Counted from the stretch's first letter, positions 1-11,749 are shown. The stretch: 64,000 bases of DNA from Loripinus fragilis (GCA_964019695.1 OZ026514.1:99989845-100053844); one strand, 5' to 3'. Made by a program: numbers and translations. The notes: a model not told the origin generated them from the sequence alone.

Positions 1-258
1 TTACTTTAATAGTTGTAGGTTTTATAACTTGAAAAAGCCCCTAACAAAAACAAAACTTAAAAACACACAAAAAAAAAAACAAAAAAAAACAAAACAAAAA
101 AACAACCAAAAACATATAAACTCCCTGATTCTCCTGGAACAATTTGTGTGTGTGCCAACAGCATTTGTTTTAGCACACTATTTCCTTAAAATGTTTCTAT
201 CGCATACAGCATTGAAAAAACAGCATTTGCCTAGCTAGTGATAGTAACGTATGTTCGC

Positions 259-261
<3 letters not shown>
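1..261. other. A-rich flank, no gene seen
   Basis: AT-rich sequence with an interrupted A/AAAC-rich tract at about 55-115. The 69-residue frame here is lysine/asparagine-rich simply because it reads through the A-rich tract. I see no gene. Confidence 0.6.
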
Positions 262-331
<70 letters not shown>

Positions 332-369
332 CCACCACCACCACCACCACCACCACCACCACCACCACC

Positions 370-452
<83 letters not shown>

Positions 453-453
453 T
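262..453. repeat. Composite microsatellite (ATC)23(ACC)18(ATC)22
   Basis: A compound triplet repeat runs uninterrupted: 23 ATC units, then 18 ACC units, then 22 ATC units plus one ATT. The two ATC blocks are almost the same length, so the array is nearly symmetric about its ACC core. Apparent ORFs here (poly-Met/Val, poly-Ile/Thr, poly-Ser/Pro) are only readings of the repeat. A likely origin, by inference, is one T-to-C change inside an ATC array followed by expansion of the variant. Confidence 0.97.
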
Positions 454-658
454 CGCAGTGTGTTAACTGTAGAATAGAATGTACTCTTTTAACTTGAAGA
501 AGTCAAGGTATAGTCTAATTAAGTGACATTTCCCTGCAAATGATGTTTCTGAAATACCCGTGTCTTTGTCAATAATTACGCTAATTATATTGTTCTTGAA
601 TACAGAATATCTCTTTATGGAAATTTTATACCTTTCATAATGATAAAGGATTATTCAG

Positions 659-692
659 TGAGAGAGAGAGAGAGACAGAGAGAGACAGAGAT
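659..692. repeat. (GA)n microsatellite
   Basis: Interrupted GA dinucleotide repeat with two GACA interruptions. Confidence 0.9.
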
Positions 693-753
693 CCATTGGA
701 TTGAATTTTCTGACACTCATGCAAAAACATGTATAGAACATTTTCATAGGGCA

Positions 754-956
754 TGTTTACCATGTACAACGGCCACTCAAAAATAGACAAAACAATTGCA
801 AAGACCTTAATGACAAACGGTAGCTTAATGAAGGTCGAAAATATTGCAGAATGCTCACCTTCTGCAATACTTATGACCTGCTTTAAGCGATAATCGGTCT
901 TGAAAACAGATTTTTGGTCTTTTTTAGAATGGCCGTTTAACAGAGGTTTTACTGTA
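754..956. mobile_element. Pogo/Tc1-like hairpin MITE, copy 1
   Basis: About 200 bp of imperfect inverted repeat. The right end reads GGTTTTACTGTA, and the inner arms share GGCCACTC / AATGGCCG and TATTGCAGAATG / CTTCTGCAATAC. The same sequence recurs at 14815-15017, and its left half at 44018-44123. A TA flank and the CAGTAAAACC terminus are typical of pogo-group Tc1/mariner derivatives, so this is probably a non-autonomous copy; that assignment is inference. It has no coding capacity. The left terminus is more decayed than in copy 2. Confidence 0.75.
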
Positions 957-1221
957 CAATCTAATCTGATTTTAGAATACGAATTTTAAGTTTCGAGTAC
1001 CGCACTCTCTATAGCATGTCTAAGCGCTTTTTTGTTTTTGTTGAAAAGAATTTCTGGCTTCATTGCAGAAATCTTCTTTGGTAACAAAATCTTAGTTGCA
1101 TTGTAGAATATGATGTTGTCATTTCTGAGGTTTACGTGACCTTAGATCTGGTCTTGATTCTTAGACGTGGATACATGACGACGTTTCAGAAGTATTTTGC
1201 ATCATATGATCTTAAACGCGC

Positions 1222-1255
1222 GGGGGGGGGGGGGGGGGGGTGGGGGGGAGGAGGG
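1222..1255 (+). repeat. Poly-G tract
   Basis: Nineteen consecutive G, then T, seven G and a G-rich tail. It could form a G-quadruplex, and homopolymers of this length are prone to sequencing error. Confidence 0.9.
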
Positions 1256-2177
1256 TCTTACAAAGTAATATCACGTCAGTCAGACGATCAGTACTGAATC
1301 TTTGTTGCCCTGGATCACCAAGAACTTGGTGGTTTGAAGAACTTTTTTACAGGATCAAAAGTCACAAAATCTTTAAAAAGATGGTAAATGCCATGAGAAG
1401 AACTTAACTAGTTTCAGGCTGTCTTTACATACAGATTACCACTGAAATATTATTGCAGGTGATGCATAAGATTTTAAAGCGCATGTTTAGTCTAAGGCTT
1501 TACGTACGAGTGCATGTAAACAAAACATGTAAAAGAATTGCGTTTTATTAACATAATTAAGATATTATTTCCCTAAACACTATACTTTTTTCTTTGGACA
1601 TTTGAAGAAATGTGTCCATGAATATCATAGGAAACAAACACAAGCAGGAATGACCAAGGAAATGCCACAATTGCAGTTTACAGACAAACCCCACTGCGGA
1701 TAGGCGACAACCGAAAACATTACTATTATAGCCCGCTTATATTGGTATTTGGATCCTCCCTCCCCTCTTCAACAAAAGAAAAGAAAGAAAAAACGTTGTC
1801 AAAGTTGGACCCTCTCTGACAAAACTTTCTGGATCCGCGCATGCTTCCAAAGGACACTAGAGAAATGATGTCTATGCTAATTCCAGCTAATATTTTAGTT
1901 ATAGTGAAAACATAAAAAAACTCGCTTTATGGTTATCCAGTATAAAAGGGATACTCTTTCATTGATTTAGTCACTGCAATATTAAAAATTAATTTAGAAA
2001 TCCAGAGCCTAAAAGGGTGGACCACGGAAACATATTTTCTTTCTAGTACTGTTGAAAAGAAGCAAAATATCCATTCACAAGGAGAACTCTGTTTTTTTTA
2101 TTGTAGCAGTTAAAAACAACTACTTCTTTATCAACATTTAACCAAATCTGGGTACTTATGTTGTGGTTGTCGTTCGT
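1256..2177. other. No gene seen; AT-rich
   Basis: No ORF above background. A pyrimidine-rich stretch at 1750-1850 carries GGATCC twice and slightly resembles sequence near 38530, but I cannot define an element. Confidence 0.5.
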
Positions 2178-2180
2178 TGC

Positions 2181-2243
<63 letters not shown>

Positions 2244-2259
2244 CATTATTGTTGTTATT

Positions 2260-2303
<44 letters not shown>
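2178..2303. repeat. (ATT)n-(GTT)n microsatellite
   Basis: About 21 ATT units, a short ATC/ATT/GTT mixed junction, then about 14 GTT units. Poly-Ile/Val, poly-Tyr/Cys and poly-Thr frames arise from it and are not genes. Confidence 0.95.
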
Positions 2304-2305
<2 letters not shown>

Positions 2306-2357
2306 GCACAACATGCTTAAGGCGAATATGGCAAGTTCTAGTAAGGTATTAGGAATC

Positions 2358-3148
2358 TATACCCGACAAAAATAAGAAACGCATCACTACGATTTTTCCC
2401 ATTAAGTTCTCCTTTTGATTCGAAAATATAAGTTGCCATGAAATATTTATATCTGATCAAATCTTACTAAAACTTGAGTGTGACGTAGATGAGTATCTGT
2501 ACCTTCCCTGTGTAGGAAAAAAACTCATCAAGCCAAATGGTAAAATTTTTTGGAAGCGTTTTTTCAATGCTACTGTCTACATGAAATTCCGAGTTTGCTT
2601 TACATTTGTCAAGTATGAAAACGATATCTTGTCGTTATGTGAGACATCTAATGTGTTTATTGATGCTTTTGTGCTACTCCAAAATCCATTGTCATCATCT
2701 AGGACGGTTTAAATTGATTAAAACAATGTTGAAATCTTTACATGTTTTGTAAGGGTTTATCTCCAGTATGGAATCGTTATCCAAAAGGTAGTCACAATAG
2801 AAGGGCTACTTAGCGTTCAATAATTACGCATGATGAATGTAAAGATAGAATTTGCAAAGAATAGGTGTCTAAGTACAATTTGGTCTACTTAGACTATTCC
2901 CATTGCTAGAACTAATCCTGCAAGAGTGCATTATAAAATGGGTATTTTCTGTGACTTTACAATATGACCCCCACTTGGTTCATGATCGCTTTTCTTTTAC
3001 ACATTTTTGACATCTGATTGCAAAAGATGTGTAACGCAGCAGTACCTAAAATACCTTTGCACCGAAATAAACAAAACTGACCTATCATATGTGATCTTCC
3101 TAAGAATTGGAAAGTTCTATGGAGTGCGTTTCTTTTTTGCTGGGAATA
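2358..3148. mobile_element. TA-flanked TIR element 1 (non-autonomous)
   Basis: The left end is TATACCCGACAAAAATAAG followed by AAACGCATCAC. The right end, read inward on the other strand, is TATTCCCAGCAAAAAAG followed by AAACGCACTCC. The two match over about 28 bp with few differences, giving a 791-bp element. There is no transposase-like ORF; the 61-residue frame at 3007-3192 overlaps the right end and resembles nothing known. The TA flank and A-rich TIR point to a Tc1/mariner-like non-autonomous element (inference). A solitary right end of the same type lies at 10915-10944. Confidence 0.7.
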
Positions 3149-3189
3149 TTCTAAAACTTTTTAAACGTTTTGATCGGTTGGTTGGTGCC

Positions 3190-3735
3190 TGATGCTTGTC
3201 TTTGGCTGTGCCAACCGTGGCTCAAAAGGTTTTCTTTAACTCGGACTATCTGAGAGTCATAATCCATTTTCTTTGTATCATCATAGTGTGTTAATTTGAT
3301 TAGACTGTTTCCCCGTGAGAATTCATTGCAATAGTTAGGAAGATTTCATGCGATCTAAACAAGTTTTGTGTTTTAACAGCAACAGAATCTAGGGCGAAAA
3401 TTTGGTACCAGTAAAATACATTTAAGCCTCCAGTGTCTTAGGCTGCTATCAGTTTTAAGGCGGTGGTTCTATTGGTGTAGATTTATTGTTTATTGTTGCT
3501 CTCATTGTTTATGTTTGGTCCTTGTTGTGTTAATTCAGTACTTTGTGTCCTTCTAAGCTGCAATAAACTTGGTTAGGAAGTGAGAGCTGGTTGCTTAACT
3601 TTAACTGTCTTCCTGATGTATTGTGACAGTCAGTGTTCTGTGGCTCTTTCTCTTCCGTGGGTTGGTCTTCAGAGTGTGATTGTGGTATTTCCTGATCATA
3701 CTCGCTTGCTTTTCTAGTTTCTACAACAGACAACT
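3190..3735 (+). repeat. Dispersed repeat R1, copy 1
   Basis: This segment aligns by eye with 15335-15575, 53525-53700 and 53955-54205 in the same orientation, with a shorter copy at 36735-36840 and inverted fragments at 32745-32825 and 40362-40440. The best conserved core is TTGTGRTTTCCTGATCATAC with diverged neighbours. The 82-residue minus frame at 3530-3778 lies inside it and is not a gene. The family is unclassified: I see no TIR and no clear pol III box. Confidence 0.7.
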
Positions 3736-4340
3736 GAGGTGGATATATAATAATGTTGTTTTGAAAACTCTTCTGCAACAGGGTTTATCAGAAACAGTAT
3801 TTTATGGTGATTGTGTTTATAGTTGGAAAACCTACTTATCCTGATCAACTGGAAAGTAAAAGAAAATGTTTACAGGAATTTTCCTAGGTCGATTTGGGAC
3901 CGAATATCGGCCCCTTCCCAATTCAAAAATGAGAAAAAAACTTCCCAAAATGATTATATTTTACCCTATTTCTTAGTTCTACATTTTGGTGAAAATTTCA
4001 TGAAAAACCGAACAGAAAAGCGAAAGTTACAGATGCATGAAAAATTGCATGGTGTGTGAATGAAAAGATGTTTTCATTCACATTTTTATACAATTTTTCA
4101 TGAGTTTGTATGGTGGGCAATTAAAGCAACACACCTGTTACAGCTTTACACTGCTAATTTCTTTTATGGTTTTTAATCAATTTAAAATGGCGTTCCAGTT
4201 CTTTTCCCAATTTTGATGGTCCAAATGCTTTTTTCCCCAAAGTCAACAGGCCCCAGGAAGGTAGGTAAATCCCTGGTTTATAATGCCGATGAAGTGTCAA
4301 CATGGATAATTAACTTTATAACTACTGTACGTTTAGAAAT
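3736..4340. other. No gene; one imperfect hairpin at 4036-4102
   Basis: CATGAAAAATTG at 4036 is mirrored by CAATTTTTCATG ending at 4102, with an inner GTGAATGAAAA / TTTTCATTCAC stem. The 78-residue plus frame at 3823-4059 overlaps the hairpin and has no recognisable domain. Confidence 0.6.
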
Positions 4341-4510
4341 GTTCGCGAGAATTTTTAATTTTTGCGAATAGCGCTAAAAGACACATTTGCCACGTTAAAA
4401 ATTCGCTACATGGGCATGATTTACCTACATTAGTTAACGACATAGTGATTTCGCAATTTCGCGAGGGTTTTATTTTTACGAAACTTCGCATCCGCAAAAA
4501 TTTAAGAATT
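4340..4510. repeat. TTTTTGCGAA/TTCGCGAG-rich repeat
   Basis: Several half-palindromic words (TTCGCGAG, TTTGCGAA, ATTTCGCGAGG) in both orientations make an imperfect inverted structure. It looks like a decayed interspersed repeat; no boundary could be set. Confidence 0.45.
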
Positions 4511-5426
4511 TACAAATTTTTACTCGTTGTTACCACTGACCTAAAGCTTTAATCTGTGTTGGTGCCTGATACTCTAGATGTTGATGAAGCCAACATAAAA
4601 AGGGATATCACCACAGATAGCCTGTTATGGATAATTTAAACGCATTCTTGTTCTTTATTCGTCGCACATTCTGTATTTTTGTGCTTTAATTAATACCAGG
4701 CATTCAGTGCACATAGCAAAATAAATATATTTAGAAAAAAATAATGTAAATTCCAGGACATTTGGGTTAAGGTGGTGAAGGTACTTTTGTAACTACTTTT
4801 TTCTTTTGCAGAAAGCCAAGGTTTTGTCAGGTATTCATCTAAATACATGGAAATATAATGTTTGCAGTATAAAAATTGAGATGAAGGTTTTGCTTTGCAT
4901 GAAATTTGGGTCAAGAATATTTCAATTATGTTTAATTATTACCTGTAAATGTCTTACACACAGATTATACTTATTCTGTTTATTGTTCAATCCGCCTGAC
5001 CTGTTCACTGAGGTGTATCATAACTAAATAGTGTTATTAATAGATTATAAGCTACAGGTTTGTACAAACTTAGTTACTAATGAGCTTTTATAATAATTTG
5101 ATATTGAGTTTTTACATCCTTACCCCTTTTGATCAAGAGTGCCATTTTTATAATTATGTGTCTAATGTAAAGGACGTGTAACGGTTTTGTATTACAAATG
5201 GCCCACTTTTACAGTAAAAAATCGATTGTAAAGAAATCCCTCCAAAATATTACCAAATGATACCTAAGAGTCTCTAGTTTAATGTCCGCAATTTATTTTC
5301 TTCATTAAAATGTATTTTTATGATAAATTTTGGGGTTAAATGTATGCCCTATCAACCACACTTAACACTAAGTCTATGGTAAAACCAAACACCCTCGTGT
5401 ACTTCGTGGCTCAATTACATACATGT
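4511..5426. other. No gene seen
   Basis: AT-rich, with only short frames (60-75 residues) and no domain, splice-flanked exon or repeat boundary that I can support. Confidence 0.5.
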
Positions 5427-5519
5427 CCACATGCGGAACCGGATAAAACTATTTCTCATTTTATTGTGCATATAATATTACACCATAAAATGGTAACTCT
5501 GAGCCGGTTCCGCATGTGG
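5427..5519. repeat. Inverted repeat, 16-bp perfect arms
   Basis: CCACATGCGGAACCGG at 5427-5442 and its exact reverse complement at 5504-5519, separated by 61 bp. It could be a small MITE or a cruciform-forming site. It is GC-richer than its surroundings. Confidence 0.85.
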
Positions 5520-5755
5520 CAAATACTGTAAAAAGACTTTTTCTGCAAATTTTATCCTGAAATGTACTATTCAATTCATACTTATCAAAGCACTGAGAGT
5601 ACTAAAATCACTGGAGAGACGTAAGATTCCCGTACAAAAATGGAATACAATGTACATATTAGCAAGCTCGTATCAATATTCTTTCTTATAAACAGTCCTA
5701 TGATATATTGCGTTTGAAAAGCAAATACAACAACATTTCAGTAAATGCGAGTCTT

Positions 5756-5759
<4 letters not shown>

Positions 5760-5821
<62 letters not shown>

Positions 5822-5836
5822 AGAGGAGAGAGAAGG
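5760..5836. repeat. (GA)n microsatellite
   Basis: About 30 perfect GA units to 5820, then a degenerate purine-rich tail. Confidence 0.97.
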
Positions 5837-6149
5837 TGCAAGGAGAGAGTTCGATGTGCCCCCTTCTTTAACTGATACATAGATTTCTGGAGACAGTTCT
5901 TTGGTACAATCTGCTTTTAAAAAGACAGCTCACCGCCACTTTTGTTTTGGCATGGCCCATTGCTTTGAATTAAGATTGTCAAAAATGGCAAATTATGTGA
6001 TCATTCTTTGGAGCATGGGGAAAAAATAATCAATTATTGGTATTCTCAAATTACAGGGCAGACAATGTTTAATATGGCCATACTAGAGTAGTTAGGAATG
6101 GAAAGTATATAACATTAGATAGAGTTGTCCCCCCACCCACTTAAAAGAG

Positions 6150-6420
6150 TTATGTGACGCTGGTGATCTTGAAATTAAGGTCAATTTCATCGAATTCTAG
6201 TCATTCATTAAGGTCTTCCCAATGAGTTATCTGTGTCAGTTTGGTAAAAATCTGGTCATTGGTTAGGAAGATAGAGTACTGACAAGCCCTTTTTATATAT
6301 GTCTCTGGTGACCTTGTAAATAAGGTTGAGGTCACCAAAATCTTATAATCCGTTTTGGCTGTCCCAGGTAAGTATATGTGCAAGTTTCGATGAAATTCAT
6401 CTAGCGGTTCATAAGGTAGA
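6150..6420. repeat. R2-type repeat, single diverged unit
   Basis: Contains AGGAAGATAGAGTACT, GGTGACCTTGTAAATAAGG and GAGGTCACCAAAATC, the landmarks of the R2 array at 42480-43430 (AGAAGATAGAGG, GGTGACCTTGA, CAAGGTCACC). It is one isolated, diverged unit. Confidence 0.6.
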
Positions 6421-8295
6421 GCAAAACGTTACTTCATAGCACAGATATCAGAATCTTTTGATATGATTCCAAAATTTTGATAGAACTGTGTCAGTTTAAT
6501 GGTAATATTATTAAAGTGAGATTATTTGAAGAAAAAGGAGCTGGTGTGATGTATACAAATGCACACTCTCAACATATATTGTAACTGACCCTCAAAACTA
6601 GCACCCATCTATATTTTTTGAAGTTCGTGACTTCTCATGTACATATATGATGTATATAGGTGGCGCAGATTTTGTCGCAAATAAACCAATGAAATTCTTT
6701 GATTTAGTTTTGTTCTTTTCAATTCATTGTTATTTATGCAAGAAAGCATGTATAAAACAGCCAATGGCCTGAATGCGAACGCCACAAGCATTTTATTCAT
6801 AATGAGTGTAATGCGATGTTCATGCTTACATGTGCACAATATCTGTGCTAAACTGTTTGTTTCCTCAACGAATATCGCTCTCGTAAAGTGTTTGGTAAAA
6901 TAATGCAGTATATATACAACAACCACTTATCTGCTGATGGTAAATAGTCAGTGGTACCAATAAACACATACATTTAATATTCAAGGATCGAAATACTCTA
7001 TTTTAGATGTTTATTCACCTTTATCAAAACACAATGTATTTTGTTCAAACGGTTCCGAAATCCCTGCATTGACGGAAGTTGTCACCCTTGAAATAGATGT
7101 CTGCACCACAAATGCTTGAAACATGACTAAGCGTTTTAATGCTCTACGTCACTGCTCTACGTTACAGTGAACCATATTTCAGTCATGACGTTTCCTCAGT
7201 TGAACATGTATTACGCAATAAAGATGAAGGGTCTTGCACAATGACACAAAACATATGTTTCTTCCAGATTGTGAACTGCGAACCCTTAGTTACACGTAAG
7301 ATAATAGGTAAGTAATATAGACCACAGCGCTTTCACGACTGTTTGATATCTGAGCTGGGACATGCGTAAAATATGGAGCAGATATGCATTCTGTACATGT
7401 AACCTATGACCGCCTGCTTTGACATTGCCTTAAAGTATTCATTTATTCTGCATTCATCCACAAAGGTGCAAAGTTTTGTGAATTAATCTTATAATCGAAT
7501 CAGGTGTTTGGAAGATACGTCACAGACACAAATGTGTGACATACAGACGAATTGACAGATGAACGGACAGATATACAACACTCACATGTATCTATTCAAT
7601 AATTGTGGCTGTGAGCAAAAAAAGTGTTCAAAGCTTCCATTATCAGTTCTGTTGCTTTATAATTATTTATATTCATGTTGCATACTAATCCAGCAAAAAA
7701 GGTTACGCATGTAATGCCGCGTTTAACATGTTACATGCACGCTTGTGTACATGTCATACTGATTATATTGATATGAATAAACCGGAATAGGCTTGTTTGA
7801 GCTATTGATTTACTAAAAAAGGCGATAAAACACTAAATGTTCAATATATATTACACCTAAAAACAACATATCATCAAGGTAATCGTAAACACAGTATTTA
7901 GCCAAGTTTTAGCACAATTTTTAATTAATGATGGTAGTGTTAGCTCAAATTACGACATAGACATGACGAGTATAAACATACGCATGTTTGGTATTATGTT
8001 TGAGGTCAGTTTGCTTGTTGTATCTTTAAAAATATCCACATTTATGAACAAACCTCTGTTTATACACACTAGTGAGAAACTTTAATTCATGTGACTGCAT
8101 ATGTCGTCGTTAATTCAAAAACATGCTCATGTGAAAGGGCAAAGCTCAAACCACCATATATTAAAATTTCAGCCAAATCCATCGTGGGCCAAAAAACGGC
8201 CAAACCGTTACACGTCCTTTAAAAATGTATGCAAAAGGATTAGCTTGATCAATGGGCGGAAGCACATCAAGCATCTGTTTTCTATTTCCTATATA
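6421..8295. other. No gene seen
   Basis: Low-complexity AT-rich DNA. The 105-residue minus frame at 6609-6926 has no recognisable domain or exon-like flanks. At 7500-7580 a CAGACGAATTGACAGATGAACGG-like tract resembles the ends of R2/R3 repeats. Confidence 0.5.
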
Positions 8296-8887
8296 TATAC
8301 TGACGGACTTTAAAAACGCAACACTTGGATAACAACTTTAATTCATGTCTTGAAAAAGAAGGCACAGCAATAATTTTGATTGTATGTTAAAGAGCATTCA
8401 TTTGTAAGTAAACAATGAAAAACTTTTTAAATTCAAATGAACTTAATGCATTAAAATGTAAACTTTTTGAGATAGGGGTCAACTGTTTTATGTGACCAAA
8501 TGTTATGAATGAAAGATTCCCTGCTTCTTTAAACCAAGAAACACTAGAAGCATCAAATTTGTATCATGGACTTTGTTAGTCATCGAGAAATCACTCTCAT
8601 ATTGATTTACAGGTCTGCGATACAGCGTATTTGCGTATATTACGTTTATCTGGATGTACCCTTTTATTCAATAGCTTAAAATCTCCTCTAATTAAGAAAT
8701 GTTTAAATGGCTAAGTTCATACGGAGCAAATAACGTCGTCCAGTTTAGTTGTACAATTAAAACTTAAGTGTTTGCTGAAGAAGCCAACTCATGATGACAT
8801 TATCGAAGCAAAGGAAGTTTACTAACAACAGTCTTTTGGAAGATATAAGGGGAAGTCAGTGTTGCGTAATTAAAGTCCGTCAGTATA
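8296..8887. mobile_element. TA-flanked TIR element 2 (non-autonomous)
   Basis: The left end TATACTGACGGACTTTAA continues AAACGCAACAC. The right end, on the other strand, is TATACTGACGGACTTTAA then TTACGCAACAC. The TIR is at least 29 bp with two mismatches, and the element is 592 bp. Internal frames are short and unrelated to known transposases. It has the same overall TIR pattern (TATAC, A-rich run, CGCAACAC) as element 1. Confidence 0.85.
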
Positions 8888-9349
8888 GAATAGGAGGACA
8901 GAGTTTTCAACCCATACTTTTTAATCAGTACTTGTCCAATGTAAAATGTCTTTTTGTGGATAATTCGAGGGCTGAACCAACTACCTTTTCCACGGAAAAA
9001 ATATCATTTTCTTTGAAACTTTTATGGGCAATCCTGCATTAAGTCTGTTCGAGGTCATTTACATTTTCAATTTCTTAAACTCATAAGTATGAACTTGAGA
9101 TATCAACCTGTAGGCCAGTCAGGTAGACATAGATATTTATTAAGACAAATTGGGCCAACCAGAAGACAGGATTCTCTCCAGTCATATACTATATAACAAA
9201 TGCAATTTTCTTCCCCGGCGATATGGTTTCAAAACTATGAAGAACACAACTACCTGGACTGGACTTTATAAGACTCAACCACACAGAGACACAGGGATTT
9301 TAGAACTTGTCGCATAGGAAATCAGCGCAGGCTCAGGTGAGTGTTGGCT

Positions 9350-9531
9350 TATATTATTTGTTTGTGTTAACACTTTATGCCCCGGTCAACTGTTTTTCAG
9401 TCATGCCGAGACGTTTTTCTGTCTTTCTAGGTTGAACCAATACTAAGTAGAGGATAAAGTGTCTTGCTCGAGGATAAAACACAGTGCCTCCGATGAGTCT
9501 GGAAATCTCTACCACTGAGCCACTGCGCTCT
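9350..9531 (-). mobile_element. tRNA-derived SINE, minus strand
   Basis: Read on the minus strand it begins GAGCGCAGTGGCTCAGTGG, which matches a pol III A box (TGGCTCAGTGG) and the head of the SINE at 20122. It continues with GAGCAAGACACTTTATCC and TTAGTATTGGTTCAACC, and ends in an AACACAAACAAATAA-type tail. The B-box region is decayed compared with the 20 kb copy. Boundaries are approximate. Confidence 0.75.
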
Positions 9532-9596
9532 TCATGTTTATGTGGGTTAAAGAATGAAACACATTACATGTTGCTTTCTCGTGGGCAAACCCAAAT

Positions 9597-9796
9597 TAGG
9601 TAATGCCGGGTAACTTCGGACATCAGGTAAATTCGGACATACATTTGCAAACACTGGAAATCCAGATGAGCCGTCTCATCAGGATTCCCAATGTTTGCTT
9701 AGATAATTGATTTTTATTCCAATTATTAAATTATGAAACAATCGAAGTCGCTGTCCGAATTTAGCTGACCGTCCAACTTGACCCGACTTTACCCTA
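9597..9796. mobile_element. AAAGTCGGGT hairpin MITE, copy 1
   Basis: The right end is ACCCGACTTTACCCTA and the left end a diverged complement (TAGGTAATGCCGGGTAA). Inside are GGTAAATTCGGACAT and a GATGAGCCGTCTCATC stem. The same element is at 33162-33374. About 200 bp, non-coding. Confidence 0.8.
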
Positions 9797-10107
9797 CGTT
9801 TTTACTTTAGGTGAGAACAAGGCGATACCTAAGAATATAGCCTACCACATTGTCAGAATCTTCACGGTTTGCTAAAGTACAAAATGCACCGTTTTCGCGG
9901 CACGTTAAAATGTACCAATACGTGAATACCCGCATTGACAACAAACACCCACGTTAAGATTCTAAATTATCTTTAGAATAGATCAAGTCGTTAAATGGTG
10001 AAGAAATTGACAAGAAAATTGCATTAAAATCACGCGTATTATCTTCGTATGCTGACAAGATGTGCTGCTTCTTCCAAACTACCTTTGCAGGTGAAAAAGG
10101 GCAGTTC

Positions 10108-10140
10108 GCTGATACAGTCTCTGAAAGAGACTGTATCAGC
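10108..10140. repeat. Perfect hairpin, 15-bp arms, 3-nt loop
   Basis: GCTGATACAGTCTCT, GAA, then the exact reverse complement. ORFs cross it on both strands only because it is palindromic. There is no T-run next to it, and a bacterial-type terminator is not expected here. Confidence 0.9.
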
Positions 10141-10582
10141 AACATCCCATTTTCCATCCACTTGATGCAGCATTCGCAAATTTGTAAGCGTATTCCACAA
10201 TGCTCGTTGATTGCACTCGGAATCAAATCTCAGCCGTTGTTCTCAAACGCAGACCTGGATTTTTCTTGTTTTCCACTATCTAATTTTCATGGGATGTTAT
10301 GGCATGTACAATATCAGTCATTTTCTTTGATTTCTACCTTAGCACTAAACATGGACCAATTACATTGATTTTGTGAAGATGACACCTTTAATGGGACAAT
10401 ACATTAATAAAAGGTGACATTATTACTGTAATTGAAATAACGAAAGCGACAGATAAGTCGACTTCTTCACTGAAAAAAATAGGACATAAAGTAGTCAGAT
10501 AAAGTAGTCAAAAGCCTGACAAAGTGTACGACTGCCAGAAAGCGAGCTACGACCGTAAGGTAACCGTTTTACCAGGATTTCT

Positions 10583-10738
10583 CCATCTGTACGTTTAGAT
10601 AATCCACGAGCTCGAGTGAGTGGATTATCTCCCGTACAGATGGACAACCATGGCATAACTATTTTATACCACCTACATCAGTGTAGACCTTGCACATTAC
10701 AAGATATTCTGTGCTAAAGTTAGCAAGAGTGGTATAAT
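10583..10738. mobile_element. GATAATCCACGAG hairpin MITE, copy 1
   Basis: The stem CCATCTGTACG...GATAATCCACGAG is mirrored by GTGGATTATC...CGTACAGATGG at 10583-10644. It is followed by a second nested inverted repeat beginning TATACCACCTACATC and ending GTGGTATA. The same two-part structure is repeated at 11153-11325, and its first part at 55629-55699. Confidence 0.8.
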
Positions 10739-10914
10739 GTATGCCATTCCATAACTTGTTAATACAACTTTTTAGAATACAAGATCAAATTTTTATGCAT
10801 TATGTATATGTAAGCTCAAATATTCGCCTACAACTAACAAGAATTGCAATCGATTTTATTGAATAATGGTCATTTAATTGGCAATACTTAATTAGCAAGA
10901 GTTTTACCAAATAT

Positions 10915-10944
10915 ACTGTATCCGTTTCTTTTTTGTTGGGAATA
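10915..10944. mobile_element. Solitary terminus of TIR element 1 type
   Basis: CCGTTTCTTTTTTGTTGGGA followed by ATA matches the right end of the 2358-3148 element. No partner end was found within about 1 kb upstream, so this is probably a truncated copy. Confidence 0.5.
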
Positions 10945-11152
10945 ATTCATAACTTATAATTTAGTCCCTTGGGTTGGAGGTATTGAAAGTATAGACTGTA
11001 TTACCTCTTACAGAACACCTAATAGCTTTGTTATAGGAAGATGGTTGACTTATGAACGGACGGTGTTCCTGTCATTCTAAACAATTTTGAAATAATTTTG
11101 ATAACGGTCCGCGGTTCCCGCCGAAATGAAGATTGTTCTGCAATAAGTAATA

Positions 11153-11325
11153 GTTATACCATGGGTTGTCCGCCTGTACGTGGAGATAATCCACGAGATT
11201 TAGCGAGTGGATTATCTTACGTACTGGTGGACGAACATGGTATAACTATTTTATACCACCTACATCAGTGTAGATCTTGCACATCACGAGATATTTCGTG
11301 ATAAAGTTGGTAAGGGTGGTATAAA
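11153..11325. mobile_element. GATAATCCACGAG hairpin MITE, copy 2
   Basis: The best preserved copy. GTTATACCATGG at 11153 pairs with CATGGTATAAC ending at 11246. The inner stem CCTGTACGTGGAGATAATCC pairs with GGATTATCTTACGTACTGG. A second inverted repeat from TATACCACC to GGTGGTATA follows. It lies in direct orientation about 0.57 kb from copy 1. Confidence 0.88.
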
Positions 11326-11569
11326 TCCAAATAACCGTTTCTTCCAAAGTTGAAATAATAAGCCATAACGAAGGATGACTAGTCTGCCACTGCAATACTG
11401 TAAAAATAAGTGTAAATTTAACCCTTTGGTGGCAATCTTGGTGCAACATTTCAGCTGATTTAAAATGTATGTTCTGTTCGATTGTATTGACCCGGAGAAT
11501 AACTACAACAATAATAGGTAGAAATGTTTAACATTTATCACTGGAGAAATGTTGGCCTCGGGCTGTATT

Positions 11570-11742
11570 ATTGGGAAAGTAGGTGTCAGTTTACACCAAA
11601 GGGGTGGCTTTTATTGGAAAAGAAGGTGTAAGTTTACACCAAAGGGTGGGTTTTATTGGAAAAGTAGGTGTAAGTTTACGCCAAAAGAGGTGGCAGCTGT
11701 GCGAGCTCTTTTGGTGTTAACTTACACCTACTTTTTACAGTG
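11570..11742. repeat. Short tandem repeat of about 50 bp with inverted end
   Basis: Three direct units carry GGTGTAAGTTTACACCAAAG followed by GGTGGSTTTTATTGGAAAAG. A complementary segment GGTGTTAACTTACACCTAC then closes the block as a foldback. The 64-residue frame here is repeat-derived (KFTPK repeated). Related inverted sequence is at 54420-54490, and single diverged units are near 28240 and 37430-37480. Confidence 0.8.
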
Positions 11743-11749
11743 AAAAATA

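Noticed and set aside
231..477. Poly-Met/Val, Ile/Thr and Ser/Pro ORFs
   Set aside because: All three are frames of the ATC/ACC microsatellite.
10108..10140. Rho-independent terminator
   Set aside because: A perfect stem but no T tract, no upstream gene and a eukaryotic setting.
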